Positions 7,559 to 17,024 of a DNA stretch of 41,975 nt are shown here, piece after piece. The notes under the pieces were generated by a model. It saw only the letters and a list, made by a program, of their open reading frames with translations, ran no database searches and was not told the origin of the DNA. Each line of letters begins with the position of its first letter. Positions within the stretch are counted from its first letter, which is position 1. The stretch lies in the NCBI GenBank assembly GCA_009619075.1, contig WJOY01000047.1, positions 1 to 41,975 on the forward strand, given 5' to 3'. The position numbers and the translations under genes were made by a program. This DNA is from Dehalococcoidia bacterium. GTDB lineage: Bacteria > Chloroflexota > Dehalococcoidia > GIF9 > AB-539-J10.

Positions 7559-10150
7559 TCATTTCCCCAATTTGTTTATAATTCCAATAATTTCTTCGCC
7601 AAATTTCTTGATCGTCTTTTTGCCTAATCCCTTTATGTCCAAGAGAGCAAGAAGAGAAGTGGGTTTTGCTTTGGCAATATTGTCTAAGGTTGCATTGGAC
7701 AAAATGTAATAAGGCGGCAAGTTGCTTTCTTCAGCTTTTTTAAGACGCCATTTCTTTAATGCTTGGTAAATTTGTTCTTCATCCTTGGCTGGAGCATCTT
7801 TTAGGAATTCTTGCTGCATGCCCACTGTTCCATTTTCACCTACAAGCCTTATCAATCTTGAGCGAATAGCTCCCTCTTTCCGTTGAAAATAAGTTGCCAA
7901 TTCACTAATACTTTCTCCTTGGTAAAACTTACTTACTAATGACTCCTCATCTCCTCTTGTCCATTTTTCATAGGCTTTGGGATACCTTTGGCGGATTTTG
8001 GCAAAAGATTCGTCTTTTTCATCCGTCACATCACCCGCTGCTCCTTTCGAATATAATTGAGAGCTGCCCCTTTTAGCCGAGTCAGGGCTGTCATCGACTA
8101 TACCTCCACCGATTGTTTTTGCTATTACTAGCGGTGCAATTTTATTTACACCTAATTTGCTCATTAAACTTCCAATTTCTCGGATAGTTGCTTTGCTATC
8201 ACAAATATCATCAATCATCAAGACATTTTTACTTGCTACCTCGACAGGATTATTGTAATTGAATGCACCCCTCAAATTATCTCTTTTCAATAGGGAATTT
8301 TGAAACACTTTTTGAGGCTGGGTATCCCGCAGCTTTATCAACCCGTGGGAGATAGGTATTTTTAAAGCTCCAGATACCTTTTTAGCAAAATTCTTAACCA
8401 AATCACCCGATTCCGTTGGCGGCGCATAGATGATTAAGTCAAACTTTTCTCCTTTAAAGTAACTGTGATAAGCTCTTAAAACCCCGTTTAAAAGAAGATC
8501 AGGGAAGTCTCCACCATTTTCGTACTTGCAGCGGTGAATAGTAGAACCTACATTGGAAAAGCCATAATGCGAAAATGCCACTCCGTTAACCAACTTATTG
8601 CTGCGCTTTGAAAGAGGCTTTTCTTGTTGAGACTCAGGGACCAATTCAACCTCTGGAAAATAACTACTCTTAAAGTCATCTACCCTTTGTTGCCAATAAC
8701 CGTGGACTTTATAGGTTAATTTTTGGGATTGGCAATTATCACATTTATGGCAATAATTGCTTAGCTTCTTATCTTCTAGATAATCACAAAGGTAAAACAT
8801 TCTGCACTTATCCGTCTCAGCATACTCGATGATTTTTTCTAATTCCTTTAATTTAAATTCTCTAAGCCTTTCAAAAGCCGTAGTATCAAGTTGAGGAGCA
8901 TTGGATTGATATTCATATCTTTTAGATCGACCATAGCCAACTTCTTTTACAATCTCTTGATCAATTAAATCTGCCATTATCACTTCTACTTTGGTTCGAT
9001 TAAGGTTTGTCTTTCTCATCAACCTTCGTTTACTCAAGGACTCATTTTTCAATCGCTCGATAACCCTTTGATAATGCTTGAAAGGAGGATGACTGTTCTC
9101 AATAAAATGCTCAGGCAAATCTCTATCTACAGGATTATACAAAAGGATAATTGGTGTTTCTTTCCCATCTCTGCCAGCCCTTCCAATCTCCTGGTAATAA
9201 TGAATTGGGGATTCAGGAAGCTGGGTATGGATGATAAATCGAAGATCTGGCTTATCAATGCCCATCCCTAAGGCATTTGTTGAGACGACGCATTTCCAGT
9301 GGTTATTTTTCAATCCCTCTTCAATTTCTTTCCTAGCATCGGGATCAAAACCTGCATTATAATTTGCAGCGCTGATACCTTGGGAATTCAGAAATTTGCA
9401 ATAAATCTCCGTGTTTACTCTTGTCCCTGTATATATAATGCCTGTTCCTTCGAATTTGGGTAATAGCATCTGGGCTAAACAAGCTAACTTAGCATCTTCA
9501 GAAGCAAGCCTAACAACCTTTAAGTGAAAATTATCCCGCATTAAATTGCCGCGAATGTATTTTACCTCGCCTCCCATTTGCTGAATGACATCTTGAGCTA
9601 CTCTCTCTGTTGCCGTCGCTGTGGTGGCTAAAACAGGGAGATACTGCGGTAATAATCTTACTAGATCGATGATTCTTCTGAAGGCAGGTCGGAAGTCATG
9701 TCCCCAGACAGATATACAGTGTGCTTCATCAATCACCACCATTGAGAGTTTCATCTCTCTTACCACTTGCTGCCATCGCGGATCTTCTTGCCTTTCAGGA
9801 GCAATATATAAAATCTTTATCTTATTTTGTTTTGTTTGCTCCAGAATGGCACCGTTTTCCTTTTCTGATTGTTCGCTATTAACACACTCAGCTGAAATCC
9901 CCAAGGATTTTAGCTGTTGAATTTGGTCGCGCATCAAGGCGATAAGGGGCGAAAATACTACTGTTATTCCATCGAATAGAATCGCCGGAAATTGATAACA
10001 GAGTGACTTTCCGAAACCAGTCCTCTGTATTAGCAGAATTCTGTGACCATTAAGGAGGCTCTCAATCGTTTCCCATTGTTCATCATAAAAATGATCTAAC
10101 CTGAAGTTTTTCTGTAATAAGTCCTCGGCTCGATTCCGTGTTAGACCCAT
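7559..10150 (-). CDS. RecQ-family helicase fused to a phosphoribosyltransferase-like domain and HRDC
   Basis: This 863-aa protein is a superfamily 2 3'-5' DNA helicase. It has Walker A TGFGKS (about 45), DEAH (about 140), TTATAT, and a C-terminal helicase domain with QEIGRAGRDG. A RecQ zinc cluster follows (KCRMFYLC and CHKCDNC, about 447-472). After that comes an unusual PRTase-like domain (about 570-690), whose VLMIDDICDSKATIRE is a variant of the PRPP-binding loop seen in ComF-type proteins. A helix-turn-helix-like stretch (about 740-770) and a C-terminal HRDC domain (about 790-863) complete it. Standard RecQ is near 600 aa. The start codon overlaps the leuC stop (TAATG), and a DprA-like gene follows four bases on. 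DNA repair, competence or defence are all possible. Confidence 0.85.
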   Translation of the reverse strand: MGLTRNRAEDLLQKNFRLDHFYDEQWETIESLLNGHRILLIQRTGFGKSLCYQFPAILFDGITVVFSPLIALMRDQIQQLKSLGISAECVNSEQSEKENGAILEQTKQNKIKILYIAPERQEDPRWQQVVREMKLSMVVIDEAHCISVWGHDFRPAFRRIIDLVRLLPQYLPVLATTATATERVAQDVIQQMGGEVKYIRGNLMRDNFHLKVVRLASEDAKLACLAQMLLPKFEGTGIIYTGTRVNTEIYCKFLNSQGISAANYNAGFDPDARKEIEEGLKNNHWKCVVSTNALGMGIDKPDLRFIIHTQLPESPIHYYQEIGRAGRDGKETPIILLYNPVDRDLPEHFIENSHPPFKHYQRVIERLKNESLSKRRLMRKTNLNRTKVEVIMADLIDQEIVKEVGYGRSKRYEYQSNAPQLDTTAFERLREFKLKELEKIIEYAETDKCRMFYLCDYLEDKKLSNYCHKCDNCQSQKLTYKVHGYWQQRVDDFKSSYFPEVELVPESQQEKPLSKRSNKLVNGVAFSHYGFSNVGSTIHRCKYENGGDFPDLLLNGVLRAYHSYFKGEKFDLIIYAPPTESGDLVKNFAKKVSGALKIPISHGLIKLRDTQPQKVFQNSLLKRDNLRGAFNYNNPVEVASKNVLMIDDICDSKATIREIGSLMSKLGVNKIAPLVIAKTIGGGIVDDSPDSAKRGSSQLYSKGAAGDVTDEKDESFAKIRQRYPKAYEKWTRGDEESLVSKFYQGESISELATYFQRKEGAIRSRLIRLVGENGTVGMQQEFLKDAPAKDEEQIYQALKKWRLKKAEESNLPPYYILSNATLDNIAKAKPTSLLALLDIKGLGKKTIKKFGEEIIGIINKLGK

Positions 10151-11478
10151 TATATGCTCTCCTCAGGGTTGGCGATTCGGCCTAGAATAGCGCTAGCGGC
10201 AGCTACTGCAGGACTTGCCAAATAGACCTCGGACTGAGGGCTTCCCATTCTGCCCACAAAATTGCGATTGGTGGTAGCTAAGCAGCGTTCACCAGCAGCT
10301 AAAACTCCCATGTGTCCACCAAGACAGGGTCCACAAGTAGGAGTGCTTACTACAGCCCCGGCTTCTATAAAAGTTTCTATTAGCCCCTCTCTCAAAGCAT
10401 CAAGATAAACCTTCTGTGAGCCAGGAATAATGATGCATCTCAATTTGGGGTGCACTTTCCTCCCTTTGAATAACTTAGCTGCCACTCTCAAATCATCAAG
10501 GCGACCATTGGTACAACTGCCAATTACTACCTGGTCTAGTTTTATGTCACCCACTTGACTTATGGGTTTAGTATTAGAGGGAAGATGTGGAAAAGCCACT
10601 TGAGGCTCAATCCTTGATACATCGTATTCTATTATTTTGGCGTATTCAGCAGCCTCACTTGACTGAGATTCTTCGCGGAGTTTATCCTGAGTGAGATTCT
10701 TCGGTCGCTCTGCTCCCTCAGAATGACAGAAAGCGAAGGGCTCAGAATGATGACATTGATGAAAGTGTTCTTTTACATATTCTTTAGTCTTATCATCCAC
10801 ATTAAAAATGCCAGCTTTAGCTCCAGCTTCAATGGCCATATTTGCCATAGTAAAGCGCCCATCCATTGGCAACTCATCAACTGCCTCACCGCTAAACTCC
10901 ATAACCAAGTAAAGCGCTCCATCCACACCGATATCGCCGATGGTATAAAGAATAAGATCCTTGCCGCTAACCCATTTGGACAACTTCCCATGGTAAATAA
11001 ACTTAATCGTTTGTGGCACCTTCATCCATACTTCACCGGTAGCCATAGCTACAGCAATGTCAGTTGAACCCATGCCTGTGGCAAAAGCTCCCAGTGCACC
11101 ATAAGTACAAGTATGGGAATCAGCGCCAACAATGACTTGCCCAGGCAAGACCAGGCCCTGCTCAGGCAAGAGCACATGCTCAATCCCCATTTGCCCTACT
11201 TCGAAGTAAATCAGTCCTTGTTCCTTAGCAAACTCCCGCATAAGCTTTGCTTGTTCCGCAGATGATATATCTTTATTGGGGCAAAAATGATCGGGAACCA
11301 TGACTATCTTTGTGGGGTCAAATACCTTCGGCACTTCAAGCCGTTGGAACTCCTTTATGGCTAAGGGTGCAGTTATATCATTGGCTAAGACTAAATCAAG
11401 CCTAACATTTATAAACTCGCCAGGGCTGACTTTCTCCTTACCACTATGGGCTGCCAAGATTTTTTCAGCTAAAGTCAT
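10150..11478 (-). CDS. leuC: 3-isopropylmalate dehydratase large subunit
   Basis: LeuC is the [4Fe-4S] aconitase-family subunit that works with LeuD. The 442-aa sequence has [41 protein letters not shown] and [13 protein letters not shown], which supply the cluster cysteines. It is the shorter archaeal-type form of about 420 aa, lengthened here by about 33 residues (around 240-272) that are encoded by a dispersed repeat inserted in frame ([11 protein letters not shown] and so on). The catalytic motifs lie outside this insert. The stop codon overlaps the recQ-like start. Confidence 0.94.
   Translation of the reverse strand: MTLAEKILAAHSGKEKVSPGEFINVRLDLVLANDITAPLAIKEFQRLEVPKVFDPTKIVMVPDHFCPNKDISSAEQAKLMREFAKEQGLIYFEVGQMGIEHVLLPEQGLVLPGQVIVGADSHTCTYGALGAFATGMGSTDIAVAMATGEVWMKVPQTIKFIYHGKLSKWVSGKDLILYTIGDIGVDGALYLVMEFSGEAVDELPMDGRFTMANMAIEAGAKAGIFNVDDKTKEYVKEHFHQCHHSEPFAFCHSEGAERPKNLTQDKLREESQSSEAAEYAKIIEYDVSRIEPQVAFPHLPSNTKPISQVGDIKLDQVVIGSCTNGRLDDLRVAAKLFKGRKVHPKLRCIIIPGSQKVYLDALREGLIETFIEAGAVVSTPTCGPCLGGHMGVLAAGERCLATTNRNFVGRMGSPQSEVYLASPAVAAASAILGRIANPEESI
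10664..10759 (+). repeat. Dispersed repeat family C inside leuC
   Basis: The copy contains GAGATTCTTCG twice and two CTCAGAATGA ends. It keeps the leuC frame open and encodes the CHSE...ER.KN type peptide. Related copies are at 19,882, 32,398 and 37,716. Confidence 0.8.
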
Positions 11479-11555
11479 TACTCGCTATCCTCAAATTCCT
11501 AGCCACGAATCTTAGGAATCATTAAAATTCCTACGGTGATAGGGAATAGGCTCAA

Positions 11556-13085
11556 CTAAGGTTTTCCTTTCTCAGTCTCTTTCTTGGCTAAAAGTCGGTT
11601 CAGAGCATTCATATACGCCTTAGCACTGGCCACGATGATATCGGTAGAGGCACCCCGGCCGGTATAGGTGATGCCCTCGCTCTCAATTCTTATTAATACC
11701 TCTCCAATTGCATCAATGCCTTCGGTAATCGATTTAATAGTGAACTCAGTAAGTTTATTTGGGATGCCAACTATACGGTTAATAGCTTTGTAGATAGCAT
11801 CCACTGGTCCTGTGCCTAAGGCAGCATCAGCTAGGCTTTGTCCGCCAGGTCCAATGAGCCTCACTGTAGCCGTAGGAAGGCTATGGTCACCACAAGAAAC
11901 CTCGACATGGTCGAGGTGGTATACTTCGGTGGCAGCGCGAAGTTCTTCAGCTACCAAGGACTCGATATCACGATCAGTAATCTCTTTTTTCTTATCAGCT
12001 AGCCCTTTGAAGCTCTGAAATGCGCGGCTCAGCGCCTCTTCACTTAGAGTGTAGCCAAGTTCTATTAACCTCTCCTTGAAAGCATGCTTGCCACTTAATT
12101 TACTTAATACCAGGCTGCTTGCCGGTATACCAACCGACTTTGGATTCATAATTTCATAAGTTATGGCTTTCTTTATTAAACCATCTTGATGAATACCTGA
12201 TTGATGACGAAAGGCATTCGCCCCGACAATGGCTTTATTGGCTTGAATAGCGAAGCCAGTAAGCTCACTCACAAGACGACTCGTCTTGTATATCTGGGTA
12301 GTGTCAACATTGGTAGTGAGATTAAAGGAATCTTGGCGAGTCTTTAGCGCCATTACGATCTCTTCCAGAGAGGCGTTACCAGCTCGCTCTCCAATGCCAT
12401 TGATAGTGCATTCAACCTGTCTGGCACCATTGCGTATTGCCTCAAGGCTGTTGGCTACCGCTAATCCTAAATCATTATGGCAATGAATGCTTATTACGGC
12501 TTTATGGATATTGGGCACGTTAACTAAAATGCCTTGGATCAAATTGCCAAATTCCTGTGGTGTAGCATAGCCTACAGTATCAGGTATGTTTACTGTGGTT
12601 GCCCCAGCATCAATCGTAGCTTCTAAGATATGATAGAGGTAAACAGGCTCAGTGCGACTGGCATCCATAGGTGAGAACTCAACATCGTCAACATAACTTT
12701 TAGCTCGAGCCGCCATTTTCTGAGCCATCTCCAGAATTTCCTCGCGGCTTTTATTAAGCTGGTAGAGAAGATGGATATCCGAGGCAGAGAGGAAAACATG
12801 GATTCGGGGATGAGCTGCCTCCTTAATTGCCTGCCAAGCTCTATCCACAGCCACAGCATTGGCATGGGATAAAGCGCAGATTATGGGACGCCGAACTTCT
12901 CTGCTGATAAGTTGAACAGCTTCAAAATCGCCAGGCGAGCTAATAGGAAAACCGGCTTCAATAACATCAACGCCAAGCCTATCCAGTTGCTTAGCTATTT
13001 CTAGCTTTTCCTGAGCATTTAGACTTGCCCCTGCCGCTTGTTCACCATCCCTTAAGGTAGTGTCAAAAATGATTACTCTGTTCAT
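11556..13085 (-). CDS. leuA: 2-isopropylmalate synthase
   Basis: LeuA condenses 2-oxoisovalerate and acetyl-CoA, the committed step to leucine. The 509-aa protein has the HMGL-like barrel ([39 protein letters not shown]). It also carries a C-terminal regulatory domain (about 370-500, with [13 protein letters not shown] and [13 protein letters not shown]), the site of leucine feedback in the family. ATG start, three bases from the preceding PaREP1 stop. It is followed 77 bases later by leuC. Confidence 0.96.
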   Translation of the reverse strand: MNRVIIFDTTLRDGEQAAGASLNAQEKLEIAKQLDRLGVDVIEAGFPISSPGDFEAVQLISREVRRPIICALSHANAVAVDRAWQAIKEAAHPRIHVFLSASDIHLLYQLNKSREEILEMAQKMAARAKSYVDDVEFSPMDASRTEPVYLYHILEATIDAGATTVNIPDTVGYATPQEFGNLIQGILVNVPNIHKAVISIHCHNDLGLAVANSLEAIRNGARQVECTINGIGERAGNASLEEIVMALKTRQDSFNLTTNVDTTQIYKTSRLVSELTGFAIQANKAIVGANAFRHQSGIHQDGLIKKAITYEIMNPKSVGIPASSLVLSKLSGKHAFKERLIELGYTLSEEALSRAFQSFKGLADKKKEITDRDIESLVAEELRAATEVYHLDHVEVSCGDHSLPTATVRLIGPGGQSLADAALGTGPVDAIYKAINRIVGIPNKLTEFTIKSITEGIDAIGEVLIRIESEGITYTGRGASTDIIVASAKAYMNALNRLLAKKETEKGKP

Positions 13086-13087
13086 AC

Positions 13088-13477
13088 TTACTCTCTCCCA
13101 TCGATAAGCGCGAAGAGCTTACCTACTGTGCGCCTAACTTCTTCAGCGCATGCAACTACGTCCTCCATCAGTAAGCCTGTTTCATAAAAGTTGCTGTGTA
13201 AGGATTGAGCATGTAAGAAAGTATGCCTGATGCTCTCGTCTGGGAGATTTCTTGCCAACTCCATTGCATAGTTTCTAAGGTCTTTATGGCTTTTAAGCCA
13301 TATCTCTTTGCTCGCTGCCACTGCTTTTAATGCCTCAGCCATACTTCCCCACAGGAATTCACTGGCTTTCTCGGCATCACTAACTTCGATGAAACTAAAG
13401 GCATTTTCCAAGTAGTGGATACTTTGAGCTTTATATTTCTCAATCCTTTCTTTTACTTCCAAATCTAACCTTCTCAT
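13088..13477 (-). CDS. PaREP1-family (HEPN-like helical) protein
   Basis: A 129-aa, all-helical-looking protein. The patterns [28 protein letters not shown] and LHSNFYE match my memory of the PaREP1/PaREP8 family, mostly archaeal, whose function is unknown. HEPN-like four-helix proteins can be RNases or antitoxin partners, but I see no RxxxxH motif. Its start overlaps the stop of the upstream 70-aa gene by four bases (ATGA), so the two form a coupled pair inserted between ilvC and leuA. Confidence 0.6.
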   Translation of the reverse strand: MRRLDLEVKERIEKYKAQSIHYLENAFSFIEVSDAEKASEFLWGSMAEALKAVAASKEIWLKSHKDLRNYAMELARNLPDESIRHTFLHAQSLHSNFYETGLLMEDVVACAEEVRRTVGKLFALIDGRE

Positions 13478-13686
13478 GCAGGAATTGTATACTCCAAGAT
13501 GTCTCCCGTTTTAGCGTCTATCTTTACCTTTGCTATTTTGGCAGCTAAAGGTCCTACGTCGATATCCACGAGCCATGCATCATCTTCTCTGATAGCCTTA
13601 ACAGGTCTTGCAAAACTGCGATACTTTTTAATAAAAGAATGGGCTATTACTGTAGCTTTTTCCGCTGTTTTTATCTCATCAGACAT
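13474..13686 (-). CDS. Small conserved-looking protein, possibly PepSY-like
   Basis: A 70-aa protein ending [20 protein letters not shown]. The pattern of beta strand, KIDAKTGDI turn and beta strand is reminiscent of PepSY-type domains, but the protein is short and has no signal peptide. ATG start 20 bases after the ilvC stop; its last codons overlap the PaREP1 gene start. The function is not recognised; coupling to the PaREP1 gene suggests a shared role. Confidence 0.55.
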   Translation of the reverse strand: MSDEIKTAEKATVIAHSFIKKYRSFARPVKAIREDDAWLVDIDVGPLAAKIAKVKIDAKTGDILEYTIPA

Positions 13687-13705
13687 CTGCCTTCTCTCCC
13701 TTCTT

Positions 13706-14704
13706 TCACTCTTTAAGCTTAAGCCAAGGCATCATCGCTCTCAATTCCTTGCCCACGATTTCGACAGGATGCTCAGCTTCTTTCCGCTTCATGGCATTGA
13801 AGCTGGGACGACCAGCCTGGTTTTCCAAAATCCATTCTCTGGCAAAGCTGCCATCTTGAATTTCTGCTAGAATTTGCTCCATTTCCTCTTTGACTAAATC
13901 GTTGATAACCCGCGGTCCTCGAGTATAATCGCCATATTCAGCCGTGTCACTTACAGAATACCTCATGTAATTCAAACCGCCCTGATACATAAGGTCAACA
14001 ATGAGCTTCAGCTCATGGAAACACTCAAAGTAAGCGATCTCAGGCTGGTAGCCAGCTTCCACCAAAGTCTCGAAACCAGCTTTGACCAAGGAGGATACTC
14101 CTCCACAGAGCACTGTTTGTTCACCGAAAAGGTCAGTTTCGGTTTCCTCAGCAAAAGTTGTTTCCAGAACCCCAGCCCTAGCACAGCCAATGCCCTTAGC
14201 ATAAGCCAGAGCAACATCCTTTGCCTTACCCGAAGCATCTTGATGAATAGCAACTAAAGCCGGGATCCCTGAGCCCTCAATGTAAAGTCGTCGTAGTATA
14301 TGCCCCGGGCCTTTAGGGGCTATCATGCTAACATCGACATCAGGAGGCGATACAATTTGTGAATAGTGGATATTAAAGCCGTGAGCGAACATCAAAGTTT
14401 TGCCTTTAGATAGTTCCTTCTCGATTGACTCATGGTAGATTAGCGGATGTAAATTATCTGGAGCAAGCATAACAATAATATCGGCATGCTTTGTTACTTC
14501 AGCGGCGTTGGTTACCTTGAAACCAGCCTTTTGCGCTACCTTCCAGCCTTCGCTGCCTGGTGCTTCAGCGACAATAACCTGGCAGCCACTATCCCTCAGA
14601 TTCTGGGCATGGGCATGTCCTTGGCTACCATAGCCGATAATGCCAATCGTTTTCCCTTTGATTAAGTCTAAGTTAGAATCCCTGTCATAGTAAATTTTAG
14701 CCAT
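13706..14704 (-). CDS. ilvC: Ketol-acid reductoisomerase
   Basis: IlvC catalyses isomeroreduction of acetolactate and acetohydroxybutyrate in valine, leucine and isoleucine synthesis. The 332-aa class I (short) form has the dinucleotide-binding [20 protein letters not shown] near residue 20, IAPKGPGH, the metal-binding [10 protein letters not shown] with the CGG that follows, and SDTAEYGD near the C-terminus. ATG start with GGAGG eight bases upstream. It is separated from ilvN by a 100-bp gap containing an inverted repeat. Confidence 0.97.
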   Translation of the reverse strand: MAKIYYDRDSNLDLIKGKTIGIIGYGSQGHAHAQNLRDSGCQVIVAEAPGSEGWKVAQKAGFKVTNAAEVTKHADIIVMLAPDNLHPLIYHESIEKELSKGKTLMFAHGFNIHYSQIVSPPDVDVSMIAPKGPGHILRRLYIEGSGIPALVAIHQDASGKAKDVALAYAKGIGCARAGVLETTFAEETETDLFGEQTVLCGGVSSLVKAGFETLVEAGYQPEIAYFECFHELKLIVDLMYQGGLNYMRYSVSDTAEYGDYTRGPRVINDLVKEEMEQILAEIQDGSFAREWILENQAGRPSFNAMKRKEAEHPVEIVGKELRAMMPWLKLKE

Positions 14705-14744
14705 AACACTCCCTCCTTCAGAGAAATCCTAATTTCTAATATCT

Positions 14745-14783
14745 AAATCCTAAACAAATCCAATTCCTTAATGTTTAGGATTT
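14745..14783. repeat. Inverted repeat AAATCCTAAAC / GTTTAGGATTT
   Basis: Perfect 11-bp arms at 14,745-14,755 and 14,773-14,783 with a 17-base loop, followed by another partial TAGGATTT. It lies between ilvN and ilvC. There is no U-run, so it may be a dispersed repeat or an mRNA-stabilising hairpin rather than a terminator. Confidence 0.7.
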
Positions 14784-14804
14784 AGGATTTGGTGCTTCGG
14801 ATTT

Positions 14805-15296
14805 TCACTGGGTGCCTCCACGAGTTAGAGCAACCCTTCCTGTTTTGGTGACCTCTTTAATGCCAAAGTTGCGGAGAAGTTCGAGTAGAGACTCTACTTT
14901 GTCCTCGTCGCCGGTGACTTCTACTGTTACTGAATCCGAGCTAACATCAACTATATTGGCTCGGAAAATATCCACAATCTGCATAATTTCGCTTCTTGTT
15001 GAAGCAGTAGCGTTGACTTTGATTAAGGCTAACTCCCTGGCTACTATATCTTCTTCGGTTATATCGGACACTCTAATCACATTGATTAGTTTGTCTAATT
15101 GCTTCCTGACTTGTTCCACCACTGCAGAATCACCACTGACAACGACAGTCATGCGAGATAAGCCAGGCTGTTCACTATGCCCCACAGCAAGACTTTGTAT
15201 ATTAAAGGCTCGGCGGCGAAAAAGGCTAGCTACTCTATTCAACACACCAGGCTTATCTTCTACTAAAGCTACTAGGGTATGTTTTGTATCAGCCAA
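14805..15296 (-). CDS. ilvN: Acetolactate synthase small (regulatory) subunit
   Basis: IlvN (also called IlvH) activates IlvB and confers valine feedback. The 163-aa protein has an N-terminal ACT domain (KHTLVALVEDKPGVLNRVASLFRRRAFNIQSLAVGHSE) and a C-terminal second ACT-like domain. Length is standard. The start is TTG at 15,296, one base after the ilvB stop, so translation is probably coupled. No nearer ATG would keep the ACT domain. Confidence 0.95.
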   Translation of the reverse strand: MADTKHTLVALVEDKPGVLNRVASLFRRRAFNIQSLAVGHSEQPGLSRMTVVVSGDSAVVEQVRKQLDKLINVIRVSDITEEDIVARELALIKVNATASTRSEIMQIVDIFRANIVDVSSDSVTVEVTGDEDKVESLLELLRNFGIKEVTKTGRVALTRGGTQ

Positions 15297-15297
15297 T

Positions 15298-17013
15298 TTA
15301 CTCCTTTTGTGAGATATTGCCGCGGCTGCTTACCATTTCTACCTTTGGCAGTTCTAAAGTTTCGGATAAACTTCCCCCAAGCGGTACCATAGGATAGACA
15401 TTTTCCTCCGGCTCAACAACGAAGTCGATAAGAAAAGCCCCAGGGTAATCCATTGCTTTCCGTATAGCCGGAATTACCTCCTCCCTGCGTTTTACTCTTA
15501 TTCCAGGGATATCATAGGCTTCGGCAATCTTAACAAAATCCGGGTTCCAGAGTTTTGTATCAACATAGCGATGCTCATAAAATAACTCCTGCCACTGTCT
15601 TACCATCCCCAGATAGCCATTATTAATAATAGCTATTTTTACAGCAATATTCTCCTGCGTTATGGTAGCCAATTCTTGAATGGTCATTTGAAAGCCACCA
15701 TCGCCAGCGATGCACCATACCATTTCCCCAGGGCAACCGACCTTAGCTCCTATAGCAGCGGGAAGCTCAAATCCCATAGTGCCCAAGCCTCCTGAGGAGA
15801 TGAAGCTGTTTGGTTTAGTATAAACGAAATGTTGTGCGGCCCACATTTGATTCTGCCCTACTCCAGTAACTACTATGGCATTGCCTCGGGTAGCTTCATA
15901 AATCTGCTGGATAACATATTGAGGTAAAAGCTCGTCATTCTGCCTAATATCCAGTGATGGATGCTCATACCTCCACTGATCTAACTGAGAGAGCCAATCC
16001 AAATGTTCTCTGAAGTCAATTTCCTTATTCATAGCCTTTAATACATTCTTGACATCACCTACTATGGGCATATCTACCCGCACATTCTTTCCTATCTCTG
16101 CCGGGTCAATATCAATATGAACAATATGGGCATTAGGAGCAAAACCGCCGGTATTTGCCGTAGCTCGATCATCAAATCTCATACCAATGGCGATGATAAG
16201 GTCAGCACTTTGCACTGCCATGTTGGCATAAGCCATGCCATGCATTCCCATCATGCCAAGACTAAGAACATGGTTTTGGGGAAAAGAACCAAGGCCAAGG
16301 AGTGTATTAACCACTGGTATTTGTGCCTTCTCAGCTAATTCCTTGAGCTCATCATGAGCCTGGGAAATAATTACTCCTCTACCGGCAATGATAAGGGGTC
16401 TTTGAGCTTGGTTAATAAGCTTGGCTGCCCTTTTGACCTGAACTGAATGACCTCGGGAGATGAACTTGTAGCCTGGCAAATTAACCTTGTCAGGATAAAC
16501 AAATTCTACTTCCTCTTGCTGCACATCCCTTGGTATATCAATAAGCACAGGACCCGGCCTCCCCGTCTGAGCGATATAAAAAGCCTCCTTAACTGTCCTT
16601 GCTAGCTCAGTGGCATCAGAAACAGAATAATTGTGCTTGGTGATAGGAAGCGTAATGCCTGTAATGTCTGCCTCTTGGAAGGCATCTTTACCAATAAAAG
16701 GCCTGGCTACCTGGCCAGTTATAGCTACCATAGGAGAGGAGTCCATAAAAGCATTGGCAATCCCGGTTACTAAGTTAGTAGCTCCCGGGCCTGAAGTAGC
16801 TATACATACTCCTGCTTTATGTGTTGCTCTGGCATAGCCATCGGCAGCATGGGCTGCCCCTTGCTCATGACGAACCAATATATGCCGAAGTTGGGGATAT
16901 TGAGGGAGGGTATCATATAGCGGTAGCACAGCACCACCAAGAATACCAAAAATAACTTCTACTCCCTCTTTAATTAAGCTTTCACACAAAATCTGAGCGC
17001 CAGTCTTCTTCAT
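15298..17013 (-). CDS. ilvB: Acetolactate synthase large (catalytic) subunit
   Basis: IlvB is the ThDP- and FAD-dependent synthase forming acetolactate and acetohydroxybutyrate. The 571-aa protein shows the three ThDP-family domains: N-terminal Pyr domain with the catalytic Glu in RHEQGAAHAADGYAR, the central FAD-binding domain, and the C-terminal PP domain with GDGGFQMTIQELATI...NNGYLGMVRQWQ. ATG start, 11 bases downstream of the ilvD stop. Confidence 0.97.
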   Translation of the reverse strand: MKKTGAQILCESLIKEGVEVIFGILGGAVLPLYDTLPQYPQLRHILVRHEQGAAHAADGYARATHKAGVCIATSGPGATNLVTGIANAFMDSSPMVAITGQVARPFIGKDAFQEADITGITLPITKHNYSVSDATELARTVKEAFYIAQTGRPGPVLIDIPRDVQQEEVEFVYPDKVNLPGYKFISRGHSVQVKRAAKLINQAQRPLIIAGRGVIISQAHDELKELAEKAQIPVVNTLLGLGSFPQNHVLSLGMMGMHGMAYANMAVQSADLIIAIGMRFDDRATANTGGFAPNAHIVHIDIDPAEIGKNVRVDMPIVGDVKNVLKAMNKEIDFREHLDWLSQLDQWRYEHPSLDIRQNDELLPQYVIQQIYEATRGNAIVVTGVGQNQMWAAQHFVYTKPNSFISSGGLGTMGFELPAAIGAKVGCPGEMVWCIAGDGGFQMTIQELATITQENIAVKIAIINNGYLGMVRQWQELFYEHRYVDTKLWNPDFVKIAEAYDIPGIRVKRREEVIPAIRKAMDYPGAFLIDFVVEPEENVYPMVPLGGSLSETLELPKVEMVSSRGNISQKE

Positions 17014-17024
17014 AATAGCTCCTC

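Noticed and set aside
10723-11067. ORF of 114 aa on the plus strand
   Set aside because: Antisense to leuC and to its internal repeat.
14812-15312. ORF of 166 aa on the plus strand
   Set aside because: Antisense to ilvN; similar length is due to frame mirroring, and the ACT domain is on the minus strand.
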